A stretch of DNA of 64,000 nt from Actinomycetota bacterium (lineage in GTDB: Bacteria > Actinomycetota > Thermoleophilia > RBG-16-64-13). The translations under genes were made by a program, and so were the position numbers. This document shows positions 19,544-28,140 of the stretch, piece by piece. The notes below the pieces were generated by a model, which did not search any database, was not told the DNA's origin, and saw only the letters and a program-made list of their open reading frames with translations. Position 1 is the stretch's first letter. Each line of letters begins with the position of its first letter. The DNA lies in the NCBI GenBank assembly GCA_018830645.1, contig JAHJSA010000088.1:62001-126000 (forward strand), read 5' to 3'.

Positions 19544-20254
19544 ATCGTAGCCGAGATCGTCACGGAGTTGCCCACGCGCACCCTCGCGGAGGGGCTGGCG
19601 GCGCGACTGCGCTCGCGCATCCAGGGTGGGGAGCTCGGGGCCGGCGACCGGCTGCCGGCTCAGCGAGACTTTGCCCGGGAACTCGGTGTAGCCCGACCCA
19701 CCCTCCAGCAGGCGCTGCGGGTCCTACAAGACGAAGGCTACGTGGAAACCCGACGTGGCGCGTCCGGCGGCACGTTCGTGCGCCCGCTTGACGGCCCCGC
19801 CGAGATCTGGTTCGAGACCGTCCGCAACGATCTCGCCGAACTTGAAGACATCTTGGCTTTCCGTGCGGCGATCGAGTGTGAAGTGGCCATCCGTGCGGCC
19901 GGCCTACGAAGCGAGCACGACCTCGCCCAACTTCGCCACTCCCAGGACCTCATCGCTACCGCGACCACCTCGGCTGAGTTCCGCCGCGCCGACGCCCTGT
20001 TCCACGGAGTGCTCGCGGCGGCGTCGGGCAGCGCGCGCCTGGAACAAGCGGCCCGCGGGGCCCGCGGGGAGCTCTTCTCCCCCATCGATCGGACACTCAG
20101 TCCGCAGTTGGTGGACACCACCCTCTTCGACCACGGCCTCATCCTCGAAGCCGTCGAGACGGCCGACCCCGACCGGGCTGTCGCCGCTATCAGAGCCCAC
20201 ATCGAAACCACCCGCAGAGAGTTGCGGGTCGCCGTCGAAAGGACCACCGACTGA
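19544..20254 (+). CDS. GntR/FadR-family transcriptional regulator
   Basis: Winged-helix repressor with an all-helical FCD effector domain. The DNA-binding part reads [59 protein letters not shown] (split by eye over about 60 residues), and the FCD domain continues to the C-terminus. The start is uncertain. A textbook AGGTGA lies seven bases before ATC 19544, there is no ATG, GTG or TTG near it, and the next candidate, TTG 19568, has its GGAG directly adjacent. Its stop overlaps the amidotransferase start (TGATG), so the two genes are coupled and the amidotransferase is its likely target. Confidence 0.85.
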   Translation: MVAEIVTELPTRTLAEGLAARLRSRIQGGELGAGDRLPAQRDFARELGVARPTLQQALRVLQDEGYVETRRGASGGTFVRPLDGPAEIWFETVRNDLAELEDILAFRAAIECEVAIRAAGLRSEHDLAQLRHSQDLIATATTSAEFRRADALFHGVLAAASGSARLEQAARGARGELFSPIDRTLSPQLVDTTLFDHGLILEAVETADPDRAVAAIRAHIETTRRELRVAVERTTD

Positions 20255-21006
20255 TGAGCTTGCCCCTGATCGGGATCACCCAACGCCGCCTGTCGATGGC
20301 TCAGATCGCCGGGACGCCTCCCAGCGCGTACGACCACTGGATGAACGCCCAGTTTGTGACGTACGCGCGGGCGGTCGCACTGGCGGGTGGGCTGCCGGTC
20401 TACGTGTCGCGGGAGGCGGACCCCGCGGAGTTGGCGTGGCGTTTGGACGGAGTCGTCGTGGCTGGCGGCCTCGACATAGACCCCCGCCTCTACGGGGGTG
20501 TACCGGGCGCCAACTCCACAGTGATCGACCCCGAGTCCGACAGGTTCGAGATCCAGCTGCTGCATGGGGCCTTTCGCGCCGACATCCCGGTCTTGGGCAT
20601 CTGCAGGGGGCTGCACGTGCTGAACGTGGCGCTCGGAGGCACGCTGGTGCCCGACCTGCCTGTGGGTCAAGGCACCTCGCACTCGTTCCTCCTCTACCCG
20701 CCGCACGAGCGGGTGCACCACGTGAACCTCGCGCCTGGCAGCACGCTCTTCGACCTCTACGGACCCGACCTTCACGTCAACAGCCTGCACCATCAGGCCG
20801 TCGCTGATTTGGGGCGCATCGTCGTCGCGGTGGGCCACGCGGACGACGGGGTGGTCGAAGCTATCGAGGTGACCGGGCACCGCGCGCTCGGCGTGCAGTG
20901 GCACCCCGAGTTCTTTCGCGACGCCGACCCTATCTTCGAATGGTTGGTGTCGGAAGCGTCGGTCGCACGCGCGCAGGAGTCGGCTGCGGAAGGTCGCGCT
21001 GGTTGA
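20254..21006 (+). CDS. Gamma-glutamyl-gamma-aminobutyrate hydrolase-like class I amidotransferase (PuuD/peptidase C26)
   Basis: A 250-residue class I glutamine amidotransferase-type hydrolase. The nucleophilic Cys is in GICRGLHVLNVALGGTL and the catalytic His-Glu in GVQWHPEFF, and VVAGGLDIDPRLYGG is the PuuD-type N-terminal block. PuuD releases GABA or other amines from gamma-glutamyl conjugates in polyamine catabolism. It is coupled to the GntR gene. The amine substrate is unknown and no other puu genes are present. Confidence 0.87.
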   Translation: MSLPLIGITQRRLSMAQIAGTPPSAYDHWMNAQFVTYARAVALAGGLPVYVSREADPAELAWRLDGVVVAGGLDIDPRLYGGVPGANSTVIDPESDRFEIQLLHGAFRADIPVLGICRGLHVLNVALGGTLVPDLPVGQGTSHSFLLYPPHERVHHVNLAPGSTLFDLYGPDLHVNSLHHQAVADLGRIVVAVGHADDGVVEAIEVTGHRALGVQWHPEFFRDADPIFEWLVSEASVARAQESAAEGRAG

Positions 21007-21119
21007 CACCGACGTCGACCACCGACTCGGCTCTGGTCGGCGGCGCGACTGAGGTCGGCGGCGCGGCCCAGGCCGACACCTCCGCCGAGATCTGTGCCGC
21101 GGCCGCCGAACGGAGCCTC

Positions 21120-21851
21120 CTACTCTTCGACGACCACCTTCGCGCTCTCGATGACGATGGGCGTGACCGGGATGTCCTGCATCTGGCCCTTGCTGGTGGT
21201 GGGTACCGCCACCATGGCGTCCATGACCTCCATGCCGCTCACCACCTTGCCGAAGACCGCGTAGCCGTAGCCCTGCATGGTCTTCGCCTTGTGATCGAGG
21301 AACGCGTTGTCGGCCACGTTCACGAAGAACTGAGCCGTGGCGCTGTCGATCACGCTGGTCCGCGCCATGGCAACGGTTCCACGCAGGTTCTTCAGCCCGT
21401 TGTCCGCCTCATTCTTGATGGGCGCGTTCACCGGCTTCTGCTTCATGTCGGCGCTGAAGCCTCCACCTTGGGCCATGAATCCGGGGATCACTCGATGAAA
21501 CACGGTGCCGTCGAAGAACCCGGCATCCACGTACGCCAGGAAGTTCTCAACGGTCACGGGTGCGGCGGCGCCGTCGAGTTCGATCACGAAGGTGCCCATG
21601 GAGGTGACGAACTCAACACTCTTCTGACTATCGGCCATCTGACTATCTCCCAGGTCGGAACCGGCGTCCGGTCCGTTTGTTGTGTCGGCACCGGTGGTGG
21701 AGCTACCGGCGCCGTCGCCGTATGCCCCCGAAGACTCGGAGCCACACCCTGCCCCGAACACCCCCAGTGCGAGCAGGACGAAGATCGCCGCACCCGCGAG
21801 GCCACGCCCCACCGAACGCGACACGAGTCCCCCTCCCACCTTCTGTGTCAT
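21120..21851 (-). CDS. Cyclophilin-type peptidyl-prolyl isomerase, predicted lipoprotein
   Basis: Folding catalyst likely anchored outside the membrane. The 243-residue precursor has a signal helix ([16 protein letters not shown]) ending at a lipobox-like FGAGC, then a Ser/Gly/Asp linker. The cyclophilin domain follows: [31 protein letters not shown] with the catalytic Arg, then [11 protein letters not shown] and [17 protein letters not shown]. Single gene, divergent from the SMUG1-like gene. Confidence 0.93.
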   Translation of the reverse strand: MTQKVGGGLVSRSVGRGLAGAAIFVLLALGVFGAGCGSESSGAYGDGAGSSTTGADTTNGPDAGSDLGDSQMADSQKSVEFVTSMGTFVIELDGAAAPVTVENFLAYVDAGFFDGTVFHRVIPGFMAQGGGFSADMKQKPVNAPIKNEADNGLKNLRGTVAMARTSVIDSATAQFFVNVADNAFLDHKAKTMQGYGYAVFGKVVSGMEVMDAMVAVPTTSKGQMQDIPVTPIVIESAKVVVEE

Positions 21852-21943
21852 GCACCACCTCTTTCGAACGGCGGATCGGCTCGCTACGACCGAGATAGGT
21901 TCTCACAAAGTCCGCCGCACAACGACATAGAGCGAGAACGGCC

Positions 21944-22732
21944 GTGACAGATCGAACAGTCGACACGGCTTCAGCCCGGGAAACATCCGACGCTCTCTTG
22001 ACCATCGCCCGGAGTCTCTCCGCCGAGGTCGGCTCCCTCCGCTTCGCTCCGCCCGTTAGCCACGTCTACAACCCGCTCGAGTACGCGTGGCAACCCCACT
22101 CGGCGTACCTTCGTCGCTGCGGATCCTCGTTGGGTGGGATCGTGCTGCTCGGCATGAACCCCGGACCCTGGGGCATGGCGCAGACCGGCGTGCCCTTCGG
22201 CGAGGTGGAGATGGTGCGAGACTGGCTGGGCATCTACAAACCAGTCGAGCGGCCTGTGCCCGAGCACCCACAGAGGCCCGTCACCGGTCTTGACTGCCCT
22301 CGACACGAGGTGAGCGGCCGCAGACTCTGGGGTTGGGCGCGCGACCGGTTCAAGACCCCGGACGTCTTCTTTCGCGAGTTCTTCGTCGCGAACTACTGCC
22401 CCCTTGCGTTCCTGGAGGAAACGGGCCGCAACCGCACGCCCGATAAGCTGCCCGCCTCAGAGAGGACGGCGTTGTTCGAGGCCTGCGACCGTGCCCTTCG
22501 GGCAACCGTCGATACGCTCAAACCGAGCCTCGTCATCGGGGTGGGAACGTTCGCCGAAGCGCGAGCGGTGGCCGCGCTTGCGGGGTCCGACATCGTGGTT
22601 GCCCGCATCGCTCACCCGAGCCCGGCCAATCCCGCCGCGAATCGAGGCTGGGAAGCTCTCGTCGACCGGCAGTTGGCGGAACTCGGTGTGGACGTGCCGC
22701 CACCCTCCGGCGGAGGGCCGAGGGAGTCATAG
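21944..22732 (+). CDS. SMUG1-like single-strand-selective uracil-DNA glycosylase
   Basis: DNA repair enzyme that excises uracil and oxidised pyrimidines. The 262-residue protein has the SMUG1 motif GMNPGPWGMAQTGVPFGE, where family-1 UNG enzymes have GQDPYH, and the late motif HPSPANPAANRGW containing the catalytic His. SMUG1 is best known in animals but is also known from some bacteria. Its 3' end overlaps the convergent NapH-like gene by 6 bp. Confidence 0.9.
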   Translation: MTDRTVDTASARETSDALLTIARSLSAEVGSLRFAPPVSHVYNPLEYAWQPHSAYLRRCGSSLGGIVLLGMNPGPWGMAQTGVPFGEVEMVRDWLGIYKPVERPVPEHPQRPVTGLDCPRHEVSGRRLWGWARDRFKTPDVFFREFFVANYCPLAFLEETGRNRTPDKLPASERTALFEACDRALRATVDTLKPSLVIGVGTFAEARAVAALAGSDIVVARIAHPSPANPAANRGWEALVDRQLAELGVDVPPPSGGGPRES

Positions 22733-24049
22733 TCGGGCGACTCCTAGGAAGCCGGCATGCAGGGCGACAATCAGCGCGATGAACACCGCCCGTGCCCTCC
22801 AGGGTTCTAGATTCCCGAGCCGGTAGCCCAGACTGCCGCTGCGGCAGCGCGTGACGCAGTCGCCACACAGGGTGCAGGCGGCGCCCGGCCGGCGGGCGGC
22901 GATGTGCTCGGGCCGAAGCGCATCGTACCGGCAGGCGGCGGCGCATGCGCCGCACGCGTCGCACTCGTCGGACATGCGCACTCGGAACGGGTTGAGGCGT
23001 CCCACCGTGGTGGCCAGGACTCCGATGGGACAGTAGCTGATGCAGTGAGTCATGACCCCGACGCGCCGCGACCACAGGATCATGAGTAGCACTCCCCCCA
23101 CTCCGAAGCTCGCGGCGACTGCGAGGGCGATCGAGCTCGACGCGCCCGCGAACCGGAGCCCGAGGGCGACGACGACCGTCAGCCCCAAGATCAAGAACTG
23201 GAGCGGCCGATGCCACGACGGCACCATCTTGGGGCGGCGACGTGGCCCACGAACGCCCCGGGCGGCCGCATCGTCCCAGGATCCGATGTAGCAGAGGTGG
23301 CTGCACCATGCGGACCCCACGAACACCAGAGTAGCGGTGAAGAGGATGGGCATGAAGAGCCCCGAGCCCCGGAACAGCGGGCCTCCGATTATGAGCGCCG
23401 GCACGGGCAGGTGCAGCTTGCCGGTCATCAGGAACCTGTCGAAGCCCAGCAGACCGATGACCAGCTGGGCGAAGAACACCGCTGAGAAGAGACGCCAGAC
23501 GCGCACCCTCCAACGCGGGCTGAGCGCGGGGTCGATCATCACCTCGGCCAACCATCCCGCGTAGAGAGTCAGCAGCGCGATCTCCACCCAGCCTGCTGTC
23601 GGCACGAACCGCTCGAGAAGAAGCCCCGGAGGGTCGACCACCAGCTGCACCGGCACGACCACCAGGAGGGTGAGCGCGACCGCCGCGACACTCACTCCGG
23701 TCGAACCCCGCGACGGACCGAACCTCTCCAACGACGCGCGCGAGCCCAGAAGCACCGCGCCTACGACGGTCAGCAGGATGACAGAACCGAGGATCGCCAC
23801 CAGTCGTTGCGCCGGTTCGCCGAGCGTCTGCCGTTCGTCCACCAGTATCGCCGTGGTGAGCACCCATTCCACCGCCCCCGCCAGCAGGACACCCTGAGCC
23901 ACCCGCAAAGCCCACCGGCGTCGAAAGGCCAGCAACACAGGCACGGCCAGCACCGCGACCAGCGCCGGCCCCAGTTCGAACGCACGCAGGAAGTGAGCCC
24001 CGAGGACGATGCCCGCGAGGATCGCGGGAGCGACGCGCAGGGCGATCAC
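22727..24049 (-). CDS. Polytopic 4Fe-4S binding membrane protein (NapH/YccM-like)
   Basis: Membrane electron-transfer protein with at least eight hydrophobic helices over the first 350 residues and a cytoplasmic tail with two ferredoxin clusters. The membrane Cys motifs CSHLCYIGSW and CISYCPIG are the NapH/NosR hallmarks. The tail has CDACGACAAACR and CTLCGDCVTRCR, then a final helix. GTG 24049 lies 19 bp after the preceding small gene, so the two are probably co-transcribed. The partner oxidoreductase is not in the window; a quinol-to-periplasm or ferredoxin link is possible. Confidence 0.85.
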   Translation of the reverse strand: MIALRVAPAILAGIVLGAHFLRAFELGPALVAVLAVPVLLAFRRRWALRVAQGVLLAGAVEWVLTTAILVDERQTLGEPAQRLVAILGSVILLTVVGAVLLGSRASLERFGPSRGSTGVSVAAVALTLLVVVPVQLVVDPPGLLLERFVPTAGWVEIALLTLYAGWLAEVMIDPALSPRWRVRVWRLFSAVFFAQLVIGLLGFDRFLMTGKLHLPVPALIIGGPLFRGSGLFMPILFTATLVFVGSAWCSHLCYIGSWDDAAARGVRGPRRRPKMVPSWHRPLQFLILGLTVVVALGLRFAGASSSIALAVAASFGVGGVLLMILWSRRVGVMTHCISYCPIGVLATTVGRLNPFRVRMSDECDACGACAAACRYDALRPEHIAARRPGAACTLCGDCVTRCRSGSLGYRLGNLEPWRARAVFIALIVALHAGFLGVARL

Positions 24050-24068
24050 GTGACGGCACGCGGGGCGA

Positions 24069-24374
24069 TCACGCGTCGGTATCCTCGGTTGAAGGCGCGG
24101 TGTCGAGGATGCGCTCGGCCGCCCGCTCGATGGCCCGTTCCACAGCCGCTGGATCGGCGGGCCGACCGAACACCTCCCACTCACGGACGCTTCCGCCCCG
24201 GGATAACGGAACGGATGGGAGTTCGACCCATCGAGTCACCACGTAGAGGCCACCCTCATGATCAACGAGGGCGCCGAGCGCGCGATCCGGATCCTGGAAC
24301 TCGGGGCGATGGGTGCGCAACAGAGCGGTCTCGCCGCCTAAACGCCTGCGGAACCTGCGGAAGAACCGTTCCAC
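24069..24374 (-). CDS. Hypothetical 101-residue protein
   Basis: Starts with a basic stretch (ERFFRRFRRRLGGETALL) at GTG 24374, preceded by GGAGGA at a good distance, and has a beta-rich middle (LGALVDHEGGLYVVTRWVELP). I recognise no family. The good ribosome site and 19-bp spacing to the NapH-like gene suggest a real, co-transcribed small protein, perhaps an accessory of that membrane protein. Confidence 0.6.
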   Translation of the reverse strand: MERFFRRFRRRLGGETALLRTHRPEFQDPDRALGALVDHEGGLYVVTRWVELPSVPLSRGGSVREWEVFGRPADPAAVERAIERAAERILDTAPSTEDTDA

Positions 24375-24415
24375 GCTTCGTCCTCCAGATCACTACGTCG
24401 CTCGGCCGCCGGTGA

Positions 24416-25663
24416 CTACTCCCCGCGCACGAACACCCGGCCGAAGACCTTCGCGTCGGCCACGAGGTTGTCGATGCGACAGTACTCGTTGGGCGAGTGG
24501 GCGGTCTCCTCCAACGTGGCCCAGACCACTGCCGGCAGGCCCCGGCGGCGGAAGACGGCGGCCACCGTGCCTCCCCCGATGCCGATAGGATACGGGGTGA
24601 GGCCGCGTAGCTCCCGGATGGCGTGAGAGAGCGCCTCGACCACCGGCGAGTCAGGAGCGGTCGGGGGGGCGGCCGGGAGCTCGGCGGGATAGCCGATGTC
24701 GATCTTCACGCCCAACTCGGACTCCACTTCACGAACCACCTCCGCTACCACCGACTTGACCTCGTCGATGGCATGCGCCGGCAGTAGGCGGCAGTCGAAG
24801 TAGAAGACATCTTCGCCGGGGATGGTGTTGACGTTGGGTACGTTGGCCTCCCGCTTGGTGGGTTCGAAGGTAGAGACGGGCGGCTCGAACAGCGGGTCTT
24901 CGTCGGAGAACGCCTCGTGCAGGCGGGCGTCGAGTCGCACTGCAAGGGTGGCGGAGCCCCTGTGAGCGTTGATACCCGCGGCGGGGATGGAGGCGTGCAC
25001 CTGCCGCCCCCGCACCACGAAACGCACCCACAGGGTGCACTTCTCCGCCACCTCCAACAACGCTCCCTCCGGAGAGCCGGCATCGGGCACTATCACCAGG
25101 TCCTCCGGGTCGAACAGATCTGGGGCGGCGGCGAGTACGTGCTCGATGCCGTACGCGTTGCCCGTCTCCTCGTCCGACACCAGGAGGAGGCAGACATCGG
25201 TGGTGGGCGCGACAGCTTCTTCGACGAGAGCCCGAAGAGCGAAGAGACCGGAGGTGAGGCCTTGCTGGTTGTCTTCCACCCCGCGGCCGACGATGGTGCC
25301 GTCTTTGACGACAGCCGCGTACGGATCGCCATCCCACAGGGAGAGCTCGCCGGGCGGCACCGTGTCCATGTGGGCCATCACCCAGACGGTGGGGCGCTCG
25401 GCGCGCCCCCGCACTCTGAACAGGAGGTTGGGTCTCAAGCCGGCCGGCACGCGAAGGTCGGGGGCGTGCAACTCCGTGACGTCGTCGAGGCCGAACGACC
25501 TGGCCCGTTCCTTGATGAACTCCGCCCGGCGCCACTCGCCGTCGCCGCCGTTGTCCGGGCCGAGGGCGACGACCGCGGTCAGGTCGCGCTGTAACGCGAC
25601 CATCTCGTCTCGGTATCCTTCGATCCGCGCGAGAAGGCGTGTGGTGTCGTCGGTGTGCGTCAT
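24416..25663 (-). CDS. M20-family metallopeptidase / ArgE-DapE-like deacylase
   Basis: Di-zinc amidohydrolase of 415 residues. Metal ligands and catalytic residues lie in MAHMDTVPPGE, GRGVEDNQQG, SDEETGNAYG and the late ETAHSPNEYC; the lid domain (HASIPAAGINAHRGS...) is intact. Members remove acyl or aminoacyl groups from amino acids or peptides; this one resembles the succinyl-diaminopimelate/acetylornithine deacetylase group without a diagnostic substrate motif. GGAAGG precedes the ATG. Single gene. Confidence 0.88.
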   Translation of the reverse strand: MTHTDDTTRLLARIEGYRDEMVALQRDLTAVVALGPDNGGDGEWRRAEFIKERARSFGLDDVTELHAPDLRVPAGLRPNLLFRVRGRAERPTVWVMAHMDTVPPGELSLWDGDPYAAVVKDGTIVGRGVEDNQQGLTSGLFALRALVEEAVAPTTDVCLLLVSDEETGNAYGIEHVLAAAPDLFDPEDLVIVPDAGSPEGALLEVAEKCTLWVRFVVRGRQVHASIPAAGINAHRGSATLAVRLDARLHEAFSDEDPLFEPPVSTFEPTKREANVPNVNTIPGEDVFYFDCRLLPAHAIDEVKSVVAEVVREVESELGVKIDIGYPAELPAAPPTAPDSPVVEALSHAIRELRGLTPYPIGIGGGTVAAVFRRRGLPAVVWATLEETAHSPNEYCRIDNLVADAKVFGRVFVRGE

Positions 25664-25771
25664 GCGATCCTTCCGGGTACACCCACGGTTCCCTCGAACG
25701 GGAGGGCGGGCGCTCCGAGCCATTCTACCAGCCGCACGAGCCCTTCGGACCGGAAGCGCGCGAGGCCGACC

Positions 25772-25940
25772 CTAGCAGGCTGTTAAAGAACGAAACCTCG
25801 GCCACGCGACCGCACTGGGCGGCGCCATGCGTCGTCCTCGGTCGCGCCCGTAGCGCTGCTACGAGCGCTCCCTGCGTCCTTGCCTTGCGCGTACCCAGTG
25901 TACTCCCGCGGCGAAGCGTCATCCTTCAACAGCCTGGTAG
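25772..25940. repeat. MITE-like palindromic element with 17-bp terminal inverted repeats
   Basis: CTAGCAGGCTGTTAAAG at 25772-25788 and CTTCAACAGCCTGGTAG at 25924-25940 are inverted copies matching at 15 of 17 positions. A central hairpin CGTAGC-GCT-GCTACG lies at 25849-25863. ACC flanks both ends, a possible 3-bp target duplication. No coding sequence is carried. This fits a miniature inverted-repeat element mobilised in trans. It occupies most of the 320-bp gap between the M20 peptidase and the beta-propeller gene. Confidence 0.6.
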
Positions 25941-25983
25941 ACCGCACGGGCGCCCCACGCCGTCGGTGCGCTATCCTGTTCTC

Positions 25984-27465
25984 ATGGACGATCGCGCTTC
26001 GTTCCCTCAGGTGGACCGCACGAATACCTACCAGACCAGGGGCGCCCGACGTCGCAGGCAGGCTTGGGTGGCACTGTTGGGGGCGACGCTCACGCTTGCG
26101 ACAGTCCTCCTCGTTTGGGGGACGGCGCCGGGAGGAAGAACCGCCGACCCACTCCCCGGCGCGGCCACATCGCTTCTGGGCTCACCCACCGAAGGCGGCG
26201 CCGACACCGACGCGCCGGGTCTTCCAGCCGGCCCCGATCGCCTGCTGGTGTACCAGCCGCACGAGCTGAAGCTCGACACCACGCCCACCGGAGCGACCGC
26301 CCGCCTTCGACTCCTCGACGGCACGGTGGCCTGGGAAGGGCCCACGCCGGCCACCATCGAGGCTCCGGGTGGACCCCTCGTCTTGGAGGTCGCCCACGAC
26401 TCCTGCAACCCACTCAGCACCAGGCTCACGCTCGACAGAGACCGCTCTCTCGAGCTCTACCTCGACCCTCAGGGACTGCTCCATCGCTCGATAGGCCGCT
26501 TCGCCACGGGCAGCAACCCCAAGCAGGTGGCCTTCACGCCCGACAACCGTGAGATCTGGGCCTCCTTGCTCGGGGGCTCGGGAGTCCAGGTGTTCGACGC
26601 CGTCACCCTTGAGAAGCTCGCGGACATCGACCTCGGGGACCACGGCTCGGTCGAGGTGATCTTCACCCGCGACGGCGCCACCGCCTTCGCCAGCCAGATG
26701 GAGAGCGCTTCGGTCTTCGAGATCGATCGGGCTACCCGCACCGTGCGCCGCCGGCTCAGGACCGAAGGTGTCTGGACCAAGATCATCGCGCTCTCTCCCG
26801 ACGAGCGCACCCTGTACGCGGCGAACTGGTCGAGCGACGACGTTTCCGAGATCGATCTGCCGACCGGCTCCGTCCGACGCCGCCTGCCCACCGTGCGCAC
26901 CCCCCGCGGCCTCTACGTGACCCCGGACGGTTCGAGCCTGTATGTCGCCGGGTTCGAGAACGGAGACATCGCCCGCATCGACTTGACTACAGGTGAAAGC
27001 ACCACACTCATCACCACGGGCGGCGCCATGCGGCATCTCGTGGGCGACGGGCGCTTCCTCTACGCCGACGACATGGCGCTCGACAAGGTCTACGTCGTCA
27101 ACCTCTCCACGGACGAGGTGCGGGAGTTCGCGCAGACCAACGAGAAGCCGAACACGATCGACCTGACCCCCGACGGCCGAGTGCTGTACGTGTCAAATCG
27201 GGGGGAGAACGGAGCCTCCTACTACCTACCGGGCCCCGAGTGGGGCTCCGTCGTAGCGATCGACACCGCGACCGGAGCGGTGCTCGACGGCATCGTGGGG
27301 GGCAACCAATGCACCGGCTTGGACGTATCTCCCGACGGACGCACCCTCGCCTTTTCCGACTTCCTCGACAATCGGGTGCGGCTGTACGCCATCCCCGACT
27401 ACGAGACCCTTGTCGCGGGGGCGGGGGGGCGAGCCGTCGCCCACCTGGCCGACATCAGGAAGTAG
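25984..27465 (+). CDS. Membrane-anchored YVTN-type beta-propeller protein
   Basis: A 493-residue protein with a single N-terminal transmembrane anchor (WVALLGATLTLATVLLVWG), a Pro/Gly/Thr linker, a small beta domain that looks PEGA-like (TPTGATARLRLLDGTVAWEGPTP), and six or seven propeller blades of about 42 residues recognisable by repeated xxPDxRxLYxx segments (TPDNREIWAS, SPDERTLYAA, TPDGSSLYVA, TPDGRVLYVS, SPDGRTLAFS). Such proteins act as extracytoplasmic scaffolds; no enzymatic motif is visible. Convergent with sbtB. Confidence 0.8.
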   Translation: MDDRASFPQVDRTNTYQTRGARRRRQAWVALLGATLTLATVLLVWGTAPGGRTADPLPGAATSLLGSPTEGGADTDAPGLPAGPDRLLVYQPHELKLDTTPTGATARLRLLDGTVAWEGPTPATIEAPGGPLVLEVAHDSCNPLSTRLTLDRDRSLELYLDPQGLLHRSIGRFATGSNPKQVAFTPDNREIWASLLGGSGVQVFDAVTLEKLADIDLGDHGSVEVIFTRDGATAFASQMESASVFEIDRATRTVRRRLRTEGVWTKIIALSPDERTLYAANWSSDDVSEIDLPTGSVRRRLPTVRTPRGLYVTPDGSSLYVAGFENGDIARIDLTTGESTTLITTGGAMRHLVGDGRFLYADDMALDKVYVVNLSTDEVREFAQTNEKPNTIDLTPDGRVLYVSNRGENGASYYLPGPEWGSVVAIDTATGAVLDGIVGGNQCTGLDVSPDGRTLAFSDFLDNRVRLYAIPDYETLVAGAGGRAVAHLADIRK

Positions 27466-27482
27466 CTCACCGAACAACGGCC

Positions 27483-27496
27483 AGGCGGAAGCGCCT
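27483..27496. terminator. Short hairpin at the convergent end of sbtB and the beta-propeller gene
   Basis: AGGCG-GAAG-CGCCT folds as a 5-bp stem with a stable GNRA-like tetraloop and lies exactly where the two transcripts meet. It could end the long sbtA-sbtB transcript. Short and without a T-tract, so support is modest. Confidence 0.4.
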
Positions 27497-27798
27497 CAGA
27501 ATTTCAGGGGCCTAGTCACCTCGACATCGCTCAGCAGGACGATCATCGCGTAGTCGCTATAGTACGTCTCGGCCAGGTGATCGACGAGGTCGCGCGCCGC
27601 CTCCTCGTCGCACACGGTGTCGATACGCACGTTCCTGCTGCCCTCCCACTCGCCGGAGCGTACACCCCGGAAACCTTCCCCCCATGCTTCAGACCCCGTG
27701 TAGCCGCGTATGCCATGAGCACGAATATCCGCGGCGATCTTCCGCTCCAGGCTGGCTTCGGTGATGATGGTCACGAGTTTGCGGCGCACCAACTCCAT
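27496..27798 (-). CDS. sbtB: SbtB/PII-like signalling protein (partner of SbtA)
   Basis: A 100-residue PII-superfamily trimeric regulator of the SbtB type, which binds adenine nucleotides and gates the SbtA bicarbonate transporter. The frame fits SbtB: KLVTIITEASLERKI at residues 7-21, GYTGSEAWGEG (32-42), RGVRSGEWEGSRNV in the T-loop (44-57) and YYSDYAMIVLLSDVEV (79-94). It lacks the C-terminal Cys-Gly-Pro-x-x-Cys R-loop of cyanobacterial SbtB. GGAG sits upstream of ATG 27798. It is the last gene of the array that begins with sbtA 10 kb upstream, 131 bp after the ferredoxin gene. A generic PII (GlnB/GlnK) is less likely given length, T-loop and context. Confidence 0.82.
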   Translation of the reverse strand: MELVRRKLVTIITEASLERKIAADIRAHGIRGYTGSEAWGEGFRGVRSGEWEGSRNVRIDTVCDEEAARDLVDHLAETYYSDYAMIVLLSDVEVTRPLKF

Positions 27799-27929
27799 AG
27801 CTCCGTCCTTTCTTCGTTCGCGGACTGTGCTGCCGACGGCCCTCGGATGAGAAGCCGGCCCGCAAGATCCCCCCTTGCGCGACTCAGAACAGCCCGGTAT
27901 CCGCCGCCTCCGGGCATGACTACGACATC

Positions 27930-28136
27930 CTACCGCAACACGGACTCCAACGAATCGCGGGGGCACAACTCCACGCAGAGTTCGCAGCCCTTACACCTTC
28001 GCGCCAACACCTCCACCTTCTTCTCCCCGTCGGGTCCCACGAGCAGCCGGATCGCGTTCCCTTCCGGACAGGAAGTTATGCATATCCTACATCCGTTACA
28101 GTCGTTCTCCTGTTTCAAGCGAGCGGCATAGTACAT
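27930..28136 (-). CDS. 2[4Fe-4S] ferredoxin, delta subunit of oxidoreductase set 2
   Basis: A 68-residue bacterial-type ferredoxin with two complete cluster motifs: Cys13-16-19-23 (CNGCRICITSCP) and Cys48-51-54-58 (CKGCELCVELCP). It starts 4 bp after the gamma-subunit gene, so it is the PorD-like electron-exit (or entry) subunit of the second 2-oxoacid oxidoreductase rather than a free ferredoxin. Confidence 0.9.
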   Translation of the reverse strand: MYYAARLKQENDCNGCRICITSCPEGNAIRLLVGPDGEKKVEVLARRCKGCELCVELCPRDSLESVLR

Positions 28137-28140
28137 TGCT

